Assembly (NCBI RefSeq): GCF_030936135.1
Contig: NC_082618.1
Span: 7,599,034 to 7,663,033, forward strand
Length of the DNA stretch: 64,000 nucleotides
Source of the DNA: Gavia stellata
Taxonomy: Eukaryota > Chordata > Aves > Gaviiformes > Gaviidae
Direction: 5' to 3'
Below are positions 50,201 to 57,744 of the stretch, piece after piece. Position 1 is the stretch's first letter, and the number at the start of each line of letters is the position of its first letter. The position numbers and the translations under genes are program-made. The notes beneath the pieces are model-generated. The model made no database searches. It worked only from the letters and a program-made list of their open reading frames with translations, and had not been told where the DNA came from.

Positions 50201-51863
50201 TAAACATCCAGATACCACAACTGCAGGCCTGTAAATTTCTGTGGCAGGTAAAGGGGTTGGCTTGATCCATGAGGAGTTGAGTACACACCTAAATCCGCAT
50301 GTTTCATGCTGTCCCACGGGTCTGTCAGCATCGCTTCATCTAATTTATGTCTGAAAGACAAACACAAATGAGTAAACCAGACACACTTGATCACAATCGT
50401 CTTCCTTCCCCTCAAAAGGGGGGAAAACAGTGTTTTCCATCATCCCAGCTGACACAAGGCTGCCTTATGGGCTATGACATCCCTCGTTATATGCACGTAT
50501 GCAGAACCAAACGTTACAAGGCTCAAGGGATACCACAGCCTCTGTGTGCTACTGAAACTACAACAATAAAAAACTCAAGAGACCAGAATAAGGCTAAAAA
50601 TATACATTCCTGTCAATCCTATTTTACAAAGTTTGCACAGTGGAAATCACTCTCTGGTTTTATCAAACCTCTCCCGCTCTCCCCACAACAGTGGCAATAC
50701 CTTTTGGCTTTAAAGGGACTAGTGAGGCCAGGTGTGTCCAGAATGATCTAGAAAGAGGGAAGACAGATCTTGTAAGTTTGCCTGCAGTTAGTGGCCAAGT
50801 TAAAAATTATATTTGTGCAATTTAGAAGTGACCGCCTGGGATAAAAACGAGAAAACCCCGCACTTTGTGGCTAACACTGCCCAGTGCCCCACGCAGAAGC
50901 AGGTCTGGAAGCTTACCAGTTGTGTGTCCTCATAGGTGACAACACCCCGGGCTTTGCATCGGGTTGTGTGCACTTTCTTAGAGACAGGGAAAACCTGTAA
51001 GAAATTAAACACGTTACATAGCCAGAATATGTCAAATAAGCAATTTAGCAGCCTGAACTTGTTGCTCCACCCCAGCTTTACCTTTCTACCCAAGAGCTGG
51101 TTAGAGAGCGTGGACTTCCCAGCGTTGGGTGCTCCGATGATGGCAATTCTTAAAACCTTGGGGTTCTGGGGCTGGTCAGGCTGATCCCGTAACAGGCGGT
51201 CTTGTTCCTCTGCCGGGGGAAAGGAGCTCGAACGTTGCTAAAACCCCCACAGCGGGTCAGGGCCATCCCTCCCAGCGTGGGACCCGGGAGGCAGCTGGTA
51301 CCACTCACCTTTGCTGGTGGCAACGGGCGGCGGGTACTGGCCCAGGGTGCCAGCCGGCTTCTCGGGGGGGATGCCCAGGATGCTGCCCAGGGCGGAGCGG
51401 CTCCCGCTCCATCGGGCGGGGAGCACAGCGGCCCGCGGGGCGCAGCTCTCCAGGAGGCGGGCTGGAACGACAGCGGCGGCAAACACTGCACATCCCGAAG
51501 AACCGCATGCACCGAAAACGCCCCAAAATCGCCTCGTCCCCTTCCTCTCCACCCTGCAGCGCCCGGGCAGCGCTCCCCCCTCACCCAAGGCCTCTGGGCC
51601 GGCCCCGGAGCGCCGAAGCCGGCCCGCCCCGGCCTCACGGCCCCGCTCCGCAGCGGCCCCACCACCAGGCTCGCCTCAGAGACGCGCCCCGCGGCGGCCC
51701 CGGCCTCACGCCCGCCGCCTCACGGCCCCGGCCACCCCCGGAGCAAGGCCTCGGCTCCAGTCGCGCCCGGCTCACCTGGGCCCGACAGCAGCGGGCCCGC
51801 CGAGGCGGCCCTCGCGGCCCAGCGCACTGCCCGCGCCGCCGCCACGGCTACGGGCGCCGCCAT
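47147..51863 (-). CDS. ERAL1: ERAL1, mitochondrial Era-like GTPase (11 coding exons)
   Basis: Coding exons, 5' to 3' on the minus strand: 51776-51863, 51309-51461, 51082-51209, 50917-50994, 50701-50747, 50289-50350, 49718-49830, 48624-49016, 47966-48115, 47596-47676 and 47147-47269. All splice phases agree and give about 471 residues (human 437 as I recall). The product is the Era-family GTPase of the mitochondrial matrix that chaperones 12S rRNA during small-subunit assembly (family knowledge). Visible motifs: Ala/Arg-rich targeting N-terminus, G1 GAPNAGKS (106-113), G2 with TTR (133-135), G3 DTPG (153-156), G4 NKVD (222-225), a G5-like AAL (343-345), and a KH domain with GRGG (436-439). Exon 8 encodes an expanded Ser/Glu-rich linker before G5, which accounts for most of the extra length. 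Confidence 0.95.
48624..49016 (-). CDS. ERAL1: ERAL1 exon 8 (G4 end, long linker, G5)
   Basis: 131 codons in phase 0, bounded by TTACGTTAG|GTGGATC and CTCAAG|GTAACTGC. It starts with VD of the NKVD guanine-specificity motif and ends [16 protein letters not shown], the G5 region. The middle (about residues 258-325) is hydrophilic and Ser-, Glu- and Asp-rich. It is longer than in mammals as I know them and looks disordered. The G5-like motif reads AAL, where the usual form is SAL or SAK. Confidence 0.9.
49017..49717 (-). other. ERAL1: ERAL1 intron 7
   Basis: A 701-bp intron between exon 7 (donor AACAAG|GTAAATGAG) and exon 8. A third of it is the perfect 20-bp tandem array described separately. 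Nothing else recognisable. Confidence 0.8.
49211..49450. repeat. 12 perfect tandem copies of a 20-bp unit
   Basis: The unit CACCATCAACTTGACAGCAA repeats 12 times with no mismatch over 240 bp, plus partial copies at both ends. It lies in ERAL1 intron 7. Perfect identity implies very recent expansion and probable length polymorphism. It is not a CRISPR array: there are no spacers and the host is a vertebrate. Confidence 0.97.
51082..51209 (-). CDS. ERAL1: ERAL1 exon 3 (P-loop)
   Basis: The acceptor CTTTCCCCCGGCAG precedes AGGAACAAGAC, and the donor is AGAAAG|GTAAAG. The exon encodes [20 protein letters not shown] followed by [20 protein letters not shown]. This is the first strand and the Walker A/G1 loop that binds the GTP phosphates. 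Confidence 0.93.
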
Positions 51864-52100
51864 GTTGCCCCGCCGCGGGGCAGGCTGGGAGCGCCAGCGG
51901 CGCCCGCCCTCATTGGCGCAACGCGGGGGAGCACAGAGAGGAGGCGGGCGGGACCAGCGCGCCGCTCTTCGCCGCAGGGAACTGTGGGGAGGAAGGGGGC
52001 GGAGCGGGCTGGAGTGGGCGGGGCAGGGGCGAGGAGTGGGCGGGGACGCGGGAGCGCCCCCTGCCGGCCCCGCCGCGCGGCGCTGGCCGGTGACTCCCGG
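51250..52100 (-). promoter_or_regulatory. ERAL1: CpG island and promoter of ERAL1
   Basis: CpG-rich sequence covers exons 1-2 and about 230 bp upstream. Upstream of the ATG (51863) are a minus-strand CCAAT box (plus ATTGG, 51912-51916) and three GC boxes (about 51996-52003, 52015-52023 and 52036-52044). There is no TATA box. The island stops abruptly at the minisatellite that begins at 52110. Confidence 0.75.
51776..51863 (-). CDS. ERAL1: ERAL1 exon 1 (targeting peptide)
   Basis: The ATG at 51863-51861 lies in GCAACATGGCGG. It encodes [20 protein letters not shown], and the exon ends CCCAG|GTGAGC. The peptide is rich in Ala and Arg, lacks acidic residues and can form an amphipathic helix, as expected for import into mitochondria. 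The A at -3 supports this start. Confidence 0.88.
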
Positions 52101-52109
52101 CGGGGCCCC

Positions 52110-53563
52110 CAGTGCTCCCAGTGCTCCCAGTGCCCTGCCACACAGCCCAGTGCTCCCAGTGCTCCCAGTGCTCCCAGTGCCCTGCCACACAGCCCAGTGC
52201 TCCCAGTGCTCCCAGTGCTCCCAGTGCCCTGCCACTCAGCCCAGTGCTCCCAGTGCTCCCAGTGCTCCCAGTGCCCTGCCACACAGCCCAGTGCTCCCAG
52301 TGCTCCCAGTGCTCCCAGTGCTCCCAGTGCCCTGCCACTCAGCCCAGTGCTCCCAGTGCTCCCAGTGCTCCCAGTGCCCTGCCACACAGCCCAGTGCTCC
52401 CAGTGCTCCCAGTGCTCCCAGTGCCCTGCCACTCAGCCCAGTGCTCCCAGTGCTCCCAGTGCTCCCAGTGCCCTGCCACACAGCCCAGTGCTCCCAGTGC
52501 TCCCAGTGCTCCCAGTGCTCCCAGTGCCCTGCCACTCAGCCCAGTGCTCCCAGTGCTCCCAGTGCTCCCAGTGCCCTGCCACACAGCCCAGTGCTCCCAG
52601 TGCTCCCAGTGCTCCCAGTGCCCTGCCACTCAGCCCAGTGCTCCCAGTGCTCCCAGTGCTCCCAGTGCCCTGCCACACAGCCCAGTGCTCCCAGTGCTCC
52701 CAGTGCTCCCAGTGCTCCCAGTGCCCTGCCACTCAGCCCAGTGCTCCCAGTGCTCCCAGTGCTCCCAGTGCCCTGCCACTCAGCCCAGTGCTCCCAGTGC
52801 TCCCAGTGCTCCCAGTGCCCTGCCACACAGCCCAGTGCTCCCAGTGCTCCCAGTGCTCCCAGTGCCCCCAGTGCCGCCAGTGCCCTGCCACACAGCCCAG
52901 TGCTCCCAGTGCCCCCTGTGCCCCCAGTGCTCCCAGTGCCCTGCCACACAGCCCAGTGCTCCCAGTGCTCCCAGTGCTCCCAGTGCCCCCAGTGCCACCA
53001 GTGCCCTGCCACACAGCCCAGTGCTCCCAGTGCTCCCAGTGCTCCCAGTGCTCCCAGTGCCCTGCCACTCAGCCCAGTGCTCCCAGTGCTCCCAGTGCTC
53101 CCAGTGCCCTGCCACACAGCCCAGTGCTCCCAGTGCTCCCAGTGCTCCCAGTGCCCTGCCACTCAGCCCAGTGCTCCCAGTGCTCCCAGTGCTCCCAGTG
53201 CCCTGCCACACAGCCCAGTGCTCCCAGTGCTCCCAGTGCTCCCAGTGCTCCCAGTGCCCTGCCACTCAGCCCAGTGCTCCCAGTGCTCCCAGTGCTCCCA
53301 GTGCCCTGCCACTCAGCCCAGTGCTCCCAGTGCTCCCAGTGCTCCCAGTGCCCTGCCACACAGCCCAGTGCTCCCAGTGCTCCCAGTGCTCCCAGTGCCC
53401 CCAGTGCCGCCAGTGCCCTGCCACACAGCCCAGTGCTCCCAGTGCCCCCCGTGCCCCCAGTGCTCCCAGTGCCCTGCCACACAGCCCAGTGCTCCCAGTG
53501 CTCCCAGTGCTCCCAGTGCCCCCAGTGCCACCAGTGCCCTGCCACACAGCCCAGTGCTCCCAC
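52110..53563. repeat. 47-bp minisatellite built from 9-bp subunits
   Basis: The basic module is CAGTGCTCC (9 bp) three times, then CAGTGCCCTGCCACACAGCC (20 bp), making 47 bp. Some modules have four 9-bp copies (56 bp). ACACAGCC and ACTCAGCC modules often alternate, giving a 94- or 103-bp higher-order unit. Near 52860-52990 and 53390-53540 the subunits change to CAGTGCCCC/CAGTGCCGC variants. About 30 modules are present. No module contains a stop in any plus-strand frame, so all three frames stay open for hundreds of codons. This is a property of the repeat, not evidence of coding. Confidence 0.97.
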
Positions 53564-54075
53564 CACAGAGCCCAGTCAGCCCCAGTGCCCTCTGCAACAC
53601 ACCCCAGTGTGCCCAGTGTGTCCCAGTGCTCCCCACAACACACCACAGTGTGTCCAGTGCCCTCTACCACACTCCCCAGTGTGTCCAGTGCTCCCTACAA
53701 CACTCCCCAGTCCAGCCCCGTGCACCCCCGGCTGCCCAGTGGCCCCCACAACAACCCCCATGCAGCCGACTACTCCTCCGTGCTCCCCAGCGAGCCCCAG
53801 TGCTCCCAGTTCCCCCCTGCAATGCGACCCTGTGCATTCCAGTGTTCCCCCTGCAGTACACCCCTATGCTCCCCAAGTCTCCCCAGTCCCCCACAACATG
53901 CCCCAGTGCCTCCCAGTTCTCCCCAGTACCCCCTGCAATAAACCCCAAAGCACTCCAGTGCCACCTGCACCCCAGTGCCTTGCCCGCACCCCTGTACCCC
54001 CCTACACCCAAATGCACCCCAAGGTTCCCTGTCCCACCCTGCCACCCCAGTACACCCCAGTGACCCAGCCCCACC
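53564..54075. repeat. degenerate tail of the minisatellite
   Basis: CCCCAGTG and CCAGTGCC words continue at irregular spacing with growing divergence (CCCAGTGTGTCC, CCCCAGTCC, CCCAGTACC). This looks like an older edge of the array. Confidence 0.7.
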
Positions 54076-54142
54076 ACTGGGCCTGGAGCCCCAAGAGGAC
54101 ACAGTGGAGAAGGAGAGACAGAGCCGTGGTGCCATAACCCCC

Positions 54143-54148
54143 TTTATT
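54143..54148 (-). terminator. candidate poly(A) signal of the mir-144/451 primary transcript
   Basis: AATAAA on the minus strand (GGGCAATAAAGGGGG), about 130 nt beyond the end of mature miR-451. A TGTCTC/TGTGTCCTCTTGGG-type GU-rich stretch follows within 30-60 nt. It is the only such hexamer between the hairpins and ERAL1. Confidence 0.55.
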
Positions 54149-54179
54149 GCCCTGTGCCCGACCCCTGGGCTCCATCGCT

Positions 54180-54241
54180 GTGTCCGTGCCGTGCTGTGCC
54201 GTGCCGTGCCATGCCGTGCCATGCCGTGCCATGCTGTGCCA
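54180..54241. repeat. (GTGCC/ATGCC)n microsatellite
   Basis: Alternating GTGCC, GTGCT and ATGCC pentamers, about 12 units, abutting the 3' side of the mir-451 hairpin. Confidence 0.9.
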
Positions 54242-54249
54242 CTTGCCCG

Positions 54250-54312
54250 ACCGTCGGCAGAACCATTACCATTACTAAACTCAGTAATGGTAACGGTTTC
54301 CCCGCCAGCCGC
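54250..54312 (-). ncRNA. MIR451: pre-miR-451 hairpin
   Basis: The minus strand folds as a short stem of about 17 bp with a loop of only a few nucleotides (ACTGAGTTTAGT). The mature sequence covers the 5' arm and runs through the loop. This unusual geometry is the known reason miR-451 skips Dicer and is matured by Ago2 slicing (established). The 3' arm reads AGTAATGGTAATGGTT, complementary to the 5' arm except for a G-U pair. The flanks differ from mammals but pair in part (GGCGGGG with CUGCC). Confidence 0.97.
54278..54299 (-). ncRNA. MIR451: mature miR-451
   Basis: 22 nt, beginning AAACCGUUACCAUUA and ending CUGAGUU, identical to the vertebrate sequence as I know it. It is an erythroid microRNA that limits 14-3-3zeta and supports red-cell maturation and oxidative-stress resistance (established in mammals and fish). 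Confidence 0.97.
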
Positions 54313-54535
54313 GGGTCCCTGGCTGCGTCCGGAGGTGCCCGCACCTCGGGGTGCCCCATGGCCCCCCAACCTCCCCCCCCCATATGCCTCCCGAGCCTGT
54401 CCTTCCAGTCCTGTGTCCCACGTCCCAGCCCCATGGTCCCCATCCCAGCCCTGCGGCCCCCATCCCTCCGTGCCCCACGCCGTGGTCCCACGTTGCAGCC
54501 GTGCTCTGGGCCCGTTGGCGGGTGCAGCCCAGGGG

Positions 54536-54555
54536 AGTACATCATCTATACTGTA
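54536..54555 (-). ncRNA. MIR144: mature miR-144-3p
   Basis: 20 nt with seed ACAGUAU, the dominant arm in vertebrates. The full sequence matches the known vertebrate miR-144. It targets globin and NRF2-pathway regulators during erythropoiesis (established elsewhere). Confidence 0.96.
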
Positions 54556-54569
54556 GTGTCTCATAGCGA

Positions 54570-54592
54570 ACTTACAGTATATGATGATATCC
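54570..54592 (-). ncRNA. MIR144: miR-144-5p
   Basis: Passenger arm GGAUAUCAUCAUAUACUGUA plus AGU on the minus strand, matching the annotated vertebrate 5p product as I recall it. Confidence 0.93.
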
Positions 54593-54693
54593 TGCCCGGG
54601 GCGGCGGGCAGCGTGCCGTGGGGCGGCCGGAGAGCAGTGCCTGCGCGGGGGGGAGAGACCACTGTTAGGGAGCACAGCACCGGGGCCACCGCC

Positions 54694-55177
54694 TCCCCAC
54701 CCTGGCACCACCCCTACCCCATCCCTGTCCCCCTGGTCCCATCACCCCGGAGTGGGACAAAGGCTCCCCATGGCCTTCCCACCCTGGCATCCCCCCCTAC
54801 CCCCTTTTTATCCCCCCCAATCCCAGCACCCCGGAGCAGGATGGAGGCTCTTGATGGCTTCCCCATCCCAGCATCCCCCCTACCCCCTCCTTGTCCCCCC
54901 AGACCCACTACCCCAGAGCAAGACAGAGGCTCCCAATAGCCTCCCAACCCCAATATCCCCCCTACCCCATTCCTGTCCCCCCAGTCCTGCTGCCCCAGAG
55001 TGGGATGAAGGCTCCCAATAACCTCCCCACCCCAGCAACCCTCAACCCCTCCTTATTCCTCCCAATCCCACCACCCCAGAGCAGGACGGAGGCTCCCAAA
55101 AGCTCCCCGATCCCAACATCCCCCCTACCTCCTCCTTGCGCCGCCCAATCCCACCACCCCCGAGCAGGACAGCAGCT
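54694..55177. repeat. ~80-bp tandem repeat, about six copies
   Basis: Diverged copies share the succession CCCCACCCTGGCATCCC, CCCTACCCC, CCCAGAGCAGGA and GGAGGCTCCC. The GGCTCC landmark recurs near 54761, 54845, 54927, 55007 and 55088, with a last partial copy near 55167 (spacing about 80-84 bp). The array fills the interval between the presumed pri-miRNA start and the mir-144 hairpin, so it would be transcribed as the 5' part of the primary transcript. Confidence 0.85.
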
Positions 55178-55214
55178 CCCCAGGAGGTGGCACCTACCTA
55201 TGGGGGTGGCACTG

Positions 55215-55300
55215 GGGCTTTGCGGGGTGCTGGGTCTGCACCCGCCTTATAAAACCTGCTCTGCCTCATCTGCATATCTCACATCTGCACTGCACAGCTG
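55215..55300 (-). promoter_or_regulatory. candidate mir-144/451 promoter (TATA, GATA, E-box)
   Basis: On the minus strand, reading towards the hairpins: an E-box CAGCTG (55295-55300), CAGATGTGAGATATG with an E-box-like CAGATG beside a GATA core (about 55273-55288), then GGTTTTATAAGGCGGG. The last contains a TATA-like TTTATAAG (55246-55253). Initiation about 30 nt on (near 55215-55220) would give a primary transcript of roughly 1.1 kb to the poly(A) signal at 54148-54143. TAL1/GATA1 control of this cluster is established in mammals; assigning these exact sites is my inference. Confidence 0.6.
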
Positions 55301-55649
55301 GACGGGGCCCCTTAACCCCTTCATGCCTGGGGGGGCACAGCCCCAAGCAGCTCTCCCCAGCCTGGCATAGCCCATGGGGGGGCTTGGTGATGGGGAGTTT
55401 GCAGGGGGCCACCTGTCCTCCTGCCTTGACCCCTGTGGTCACCAGGATGGTCCCTTCCCCTAGGTGGGGGGACCCCAAACTGGGAGCTACCCATTGCAAC
55501 TACCCAGTTGCTTGAAAGGGGCTTTGGACATGGCAGGGTGGCAGCCCCATGAGGATGGGGCTCGGGGGGGGGGTGGTGGTGGCACATGTGGGTGCAGGGG
55601 GTCACCCTGACAGGCACCCCCAGATGAGCTGCATGCATGTGGGTGTAGG

Positions 55650-56065
55650 GAGCCTGTGTCCCCCGGGGGGGGGGCCTCCAAAGCACTGTGTCCCCTGGCC
55701 ATATATGCCCCCCGAGGGACATGTCCCCTAGCAGTGTGTACCCCCAAAAAAAGATGTGCCCCCCAGCCTGCAGGGACATGGTCCCTGGGAGTACATGTCC
55801 CCTGCCTGCATGTGCCCCCTCCCAGGGGGGATGTGTCCCCTGGAGGGATGTATCCCCCAGCTGTGTCCCCCCAAAGGATGTGGCCCCCGGCCATGTGTGT
55901 CCCCAAGAGGGCTGTGTCACCTCATTATGCGTGACCCTGGTTATACTTGTCCCTTGGCCACGTGTGTCCCCAAATGGCTGCAGCTCCTGGCCATGAGTGT
56001 CACCTGCCTGTACGTGACCCTGGTCATACATGTCCCCCAGCCATGTGTGTCCCCAGCCCTGTCTG
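55650..56065. repeat. irregular ~30-bp repeats (ATGTGTCCCC words)
   Basis: ATGTGTCCCC, ATGTGCCCCC, ACATGTCCCC and related words return every 20-40 bp, with spacers such as CCAGCTGTG and CCTGGCCATG. This is a degenerate, GC-rich tandem region with no coding signal. Confidence 0.7.
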
Positions 56066-56163
56066 TCCCCACAGGGCCACATCCTGCAGCAAGCGCCATG
56101 CCATCGCACGGCGTTGTTTGTGCCAGGACATGCCGGCATTCCTGGAAGCTGCCTGCAGGGAGG

Positions 56164-56817
56164 TGATAATTCCCTGCCGGGACCGTCCGCGCAGGGGCCC
56201 CGATAAGCAGCAGCACCCAGCTATCGGGGACCCTGCCCTGCCACATGAGGTGTCCCCAGACCCGCTGTCACCTCTGGGTGACGGGAACAGGGGCAGCATC
56301 ACTCACACTCCCCCCCAGGCAGGAGTCGGCACAGGGTCAAGCCCCGGCACCAGCCTGTCCGCAGGCATGAGGATGCCGGGACTTGGGGAGTGCAAGGGAC
56401 CGTCTCCTTCTGTCTTTGGCCCCTGCTGTGACCCAGAGGTCTCCTGGGGGGGCCTGTAGTGCTCCCCAAACTGTGGCACAGGCTTCCCAGCACCTAGAGC
56501 AGGGACACCCGCAAAGTCTCCCCAAGAGTCCCCCAAGCCCAGCCAGCCCCAGGTGAGCCCCATGGGACTGTCTCCATCCCAGCTGGCCCCTGTGCCTGCT
56601 CAGCATGTGGGAGCAGCCCTGCCCCATGGCCCTGCACCCTGCTGCACCCCGCGGGGCAGAGGGGGCCCGGGTGTCCCCCATGCCAGCACTGTGGAGCTGG
56701 CGCAGGGACCCCCGGGTGCTGCAGCCCTCGCACCAGCCGTGCTGCTCCAGGGCAGCATGTCTGGCTGCAGATAAGGAGCTGCCAGGGGCTGCTGAGCTGT
56801 CCCCACCCGGCATATCT
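56164..56817. promoter_or_regulatory. GATA-motif cluster, candidate erythroid enhancer of mir-144/451
   Basis: GATAA at 56164-56168, GATAAG at 56202-56207, GATAG on the minus strand near 56222, AGATAAGG at 56769-56776 (preceded by CTGGCTGC) and AGATAT on the minus strand at 56812-56817. They sit 0.9-1.6 kb upstream of the candidate promoter. A GATA1-bound element about 2.8 kb upstream of the mammalian cluster is known. AGATAAGG here lies about 2.2 kb upstream of mir-144. Function is inferred from motif and position only. Confidence 0.45.
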
Positions 56818-57744
56818 GCAGGGTCACACTGCTGCAGGGCACGTAGGAGGGGACCCTTTGTGCTGCCCGTGCCCCTGCCCAGCCCTGGAGGGACATGGAG
56901 GGGCTTGAGGGCACGAGTGAACAGGCTTTGCCCCAGGGAGGGCAGTGCAGCAAAGCCACCCCCCGTGTGAGCCCCATTGCTGGCTGTCACTGATCCCGCT
57001 CACAGGCTGACCCCGAGAAGGACAGGTACACCCAGAGCCACCCTGCTGTCCCCCAGTGCAGGGAAGGGTGCGCGGGGCTGGGCTGGGGATACCAGGCCCA
57101 CGGAGTGCCATGGGACATGGGTGCTGCCTGGCCCCCACGGGGCGCAGGGGACTCTGGCAGCAGGGCAAGGGCACGGGCTGCGCACAGCCGGCAGCAGAGC
57201 AGGGGCAAGACAGCAGCAGCAGGAGCTGCTGCCACCAGCCTGGTTGCTGGGACAGACAGAGCCTTCAGCCCACATCAGCCCTGCTCCAAACCTTGGGGTG
57301 CCCCTGGTTGGGGTGCCTCTAGTTGAGGTGCTCCTGCAGTAATCCGCTCCCCAGGTTAACGAGGGTGATGCCGCTGGAGCTCACCAGCCACCCTTGGTGG
57401 CTCCCGGCTCCTTACTCACGTGTGTGGGAGCACGACAAAGCTTTACCCCACTTAGAGCTGGCCAGGAGCTGCCCTGGGGATGGGGCAAGGACCCACAGGA
57501 ACACGGTGACCACGGGGAGGCCACGAGCTCCCAGGAGCTTTGCAGGAGCCATGTGAGCTGGGACCTCACTTCCATGCACCCCTTGTTCCCCCAACCCAGC
57601 GGGAACACCTGACCACTCCGGGGCCAGCAGCCCCCGGCCAGCCCATGCCACGGCTGGTCAAGCACTGGCTCTGGCACTGCCCTGGGCCCAGGGGTGCCAC
57701 GGCAGGGGAGATGGGTGCAGGAGGCACAAGACAAGAGCCAAGGC
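56818..57744. other. intergenic, 3' of FLOT2
   Basis: GC-rich sequence between the GATA cluster and the FLOT2 poly(A) site. I see no exon, RNA gene or clear repeat. Open frames on both strands reflect base composition. Confidence 0.5.

Larger units (their letters stand above)
54525..54603 (-). ncRNA. MIR144: pre-miR-144 hairpin
   Basis: On the minus strand the 5' arm GGATATCATCATATACTGTA pairs with the 3' arm TACAGTATAGATGATGTACT around the loop GTTCGCTATGAGACAC. The basal stem GGGGCAG pairs loosely with the CTCCCCTGGG side. The order mir-144 then mir-451 on one strand matches all vertebrates I know. The gap between mature miR-144-3p and miR-451 is about 236 bp, wider than in human. Confidence 0.97.

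Noticed and set aside
52236-53670. Series of minus-strand open frames starting with MAGHWEHWEHW
   Set aside because: Same repeat read in reverse; each start recurs every 94 or 103 bp with the repeat period.
51202-54063. Plus-strand open frame of 953 codons (and 876- and 609-codon frames in the other registers)
   Set aside because: It is produced by the 47-bp/9-bp minisatellite, which lacks stops in all three plus frames. The frame rotates because 47 is not a multiple of 3. It is antisense to ERAL1 exons 1-3 and shows no coding bias.
54604-54690. miR-4732 position (just upstream of mir-144 in human)
   Set aside because: The sequence here is GC-rich and neither arm of miR-4732 is recognisable. 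It appears to be absent in this lineage.
53770-54711. Minus-strand 313-codon open frame across the microRNA cluster
   Set aside because: It overlaps both hairpins and two repeats, and its composition is Gly/Trp/Arg-rich as expected from GC-rich repeats.
55321-56990. Minus- and plus-strand open frames of 120-272 codons upstream of mir-144
   Set aside because: They fall in degenerate ATGTGTCCCC repeats and GC-rich intergenic DNA, overlap each other on both strands, and show no recognisable domain.
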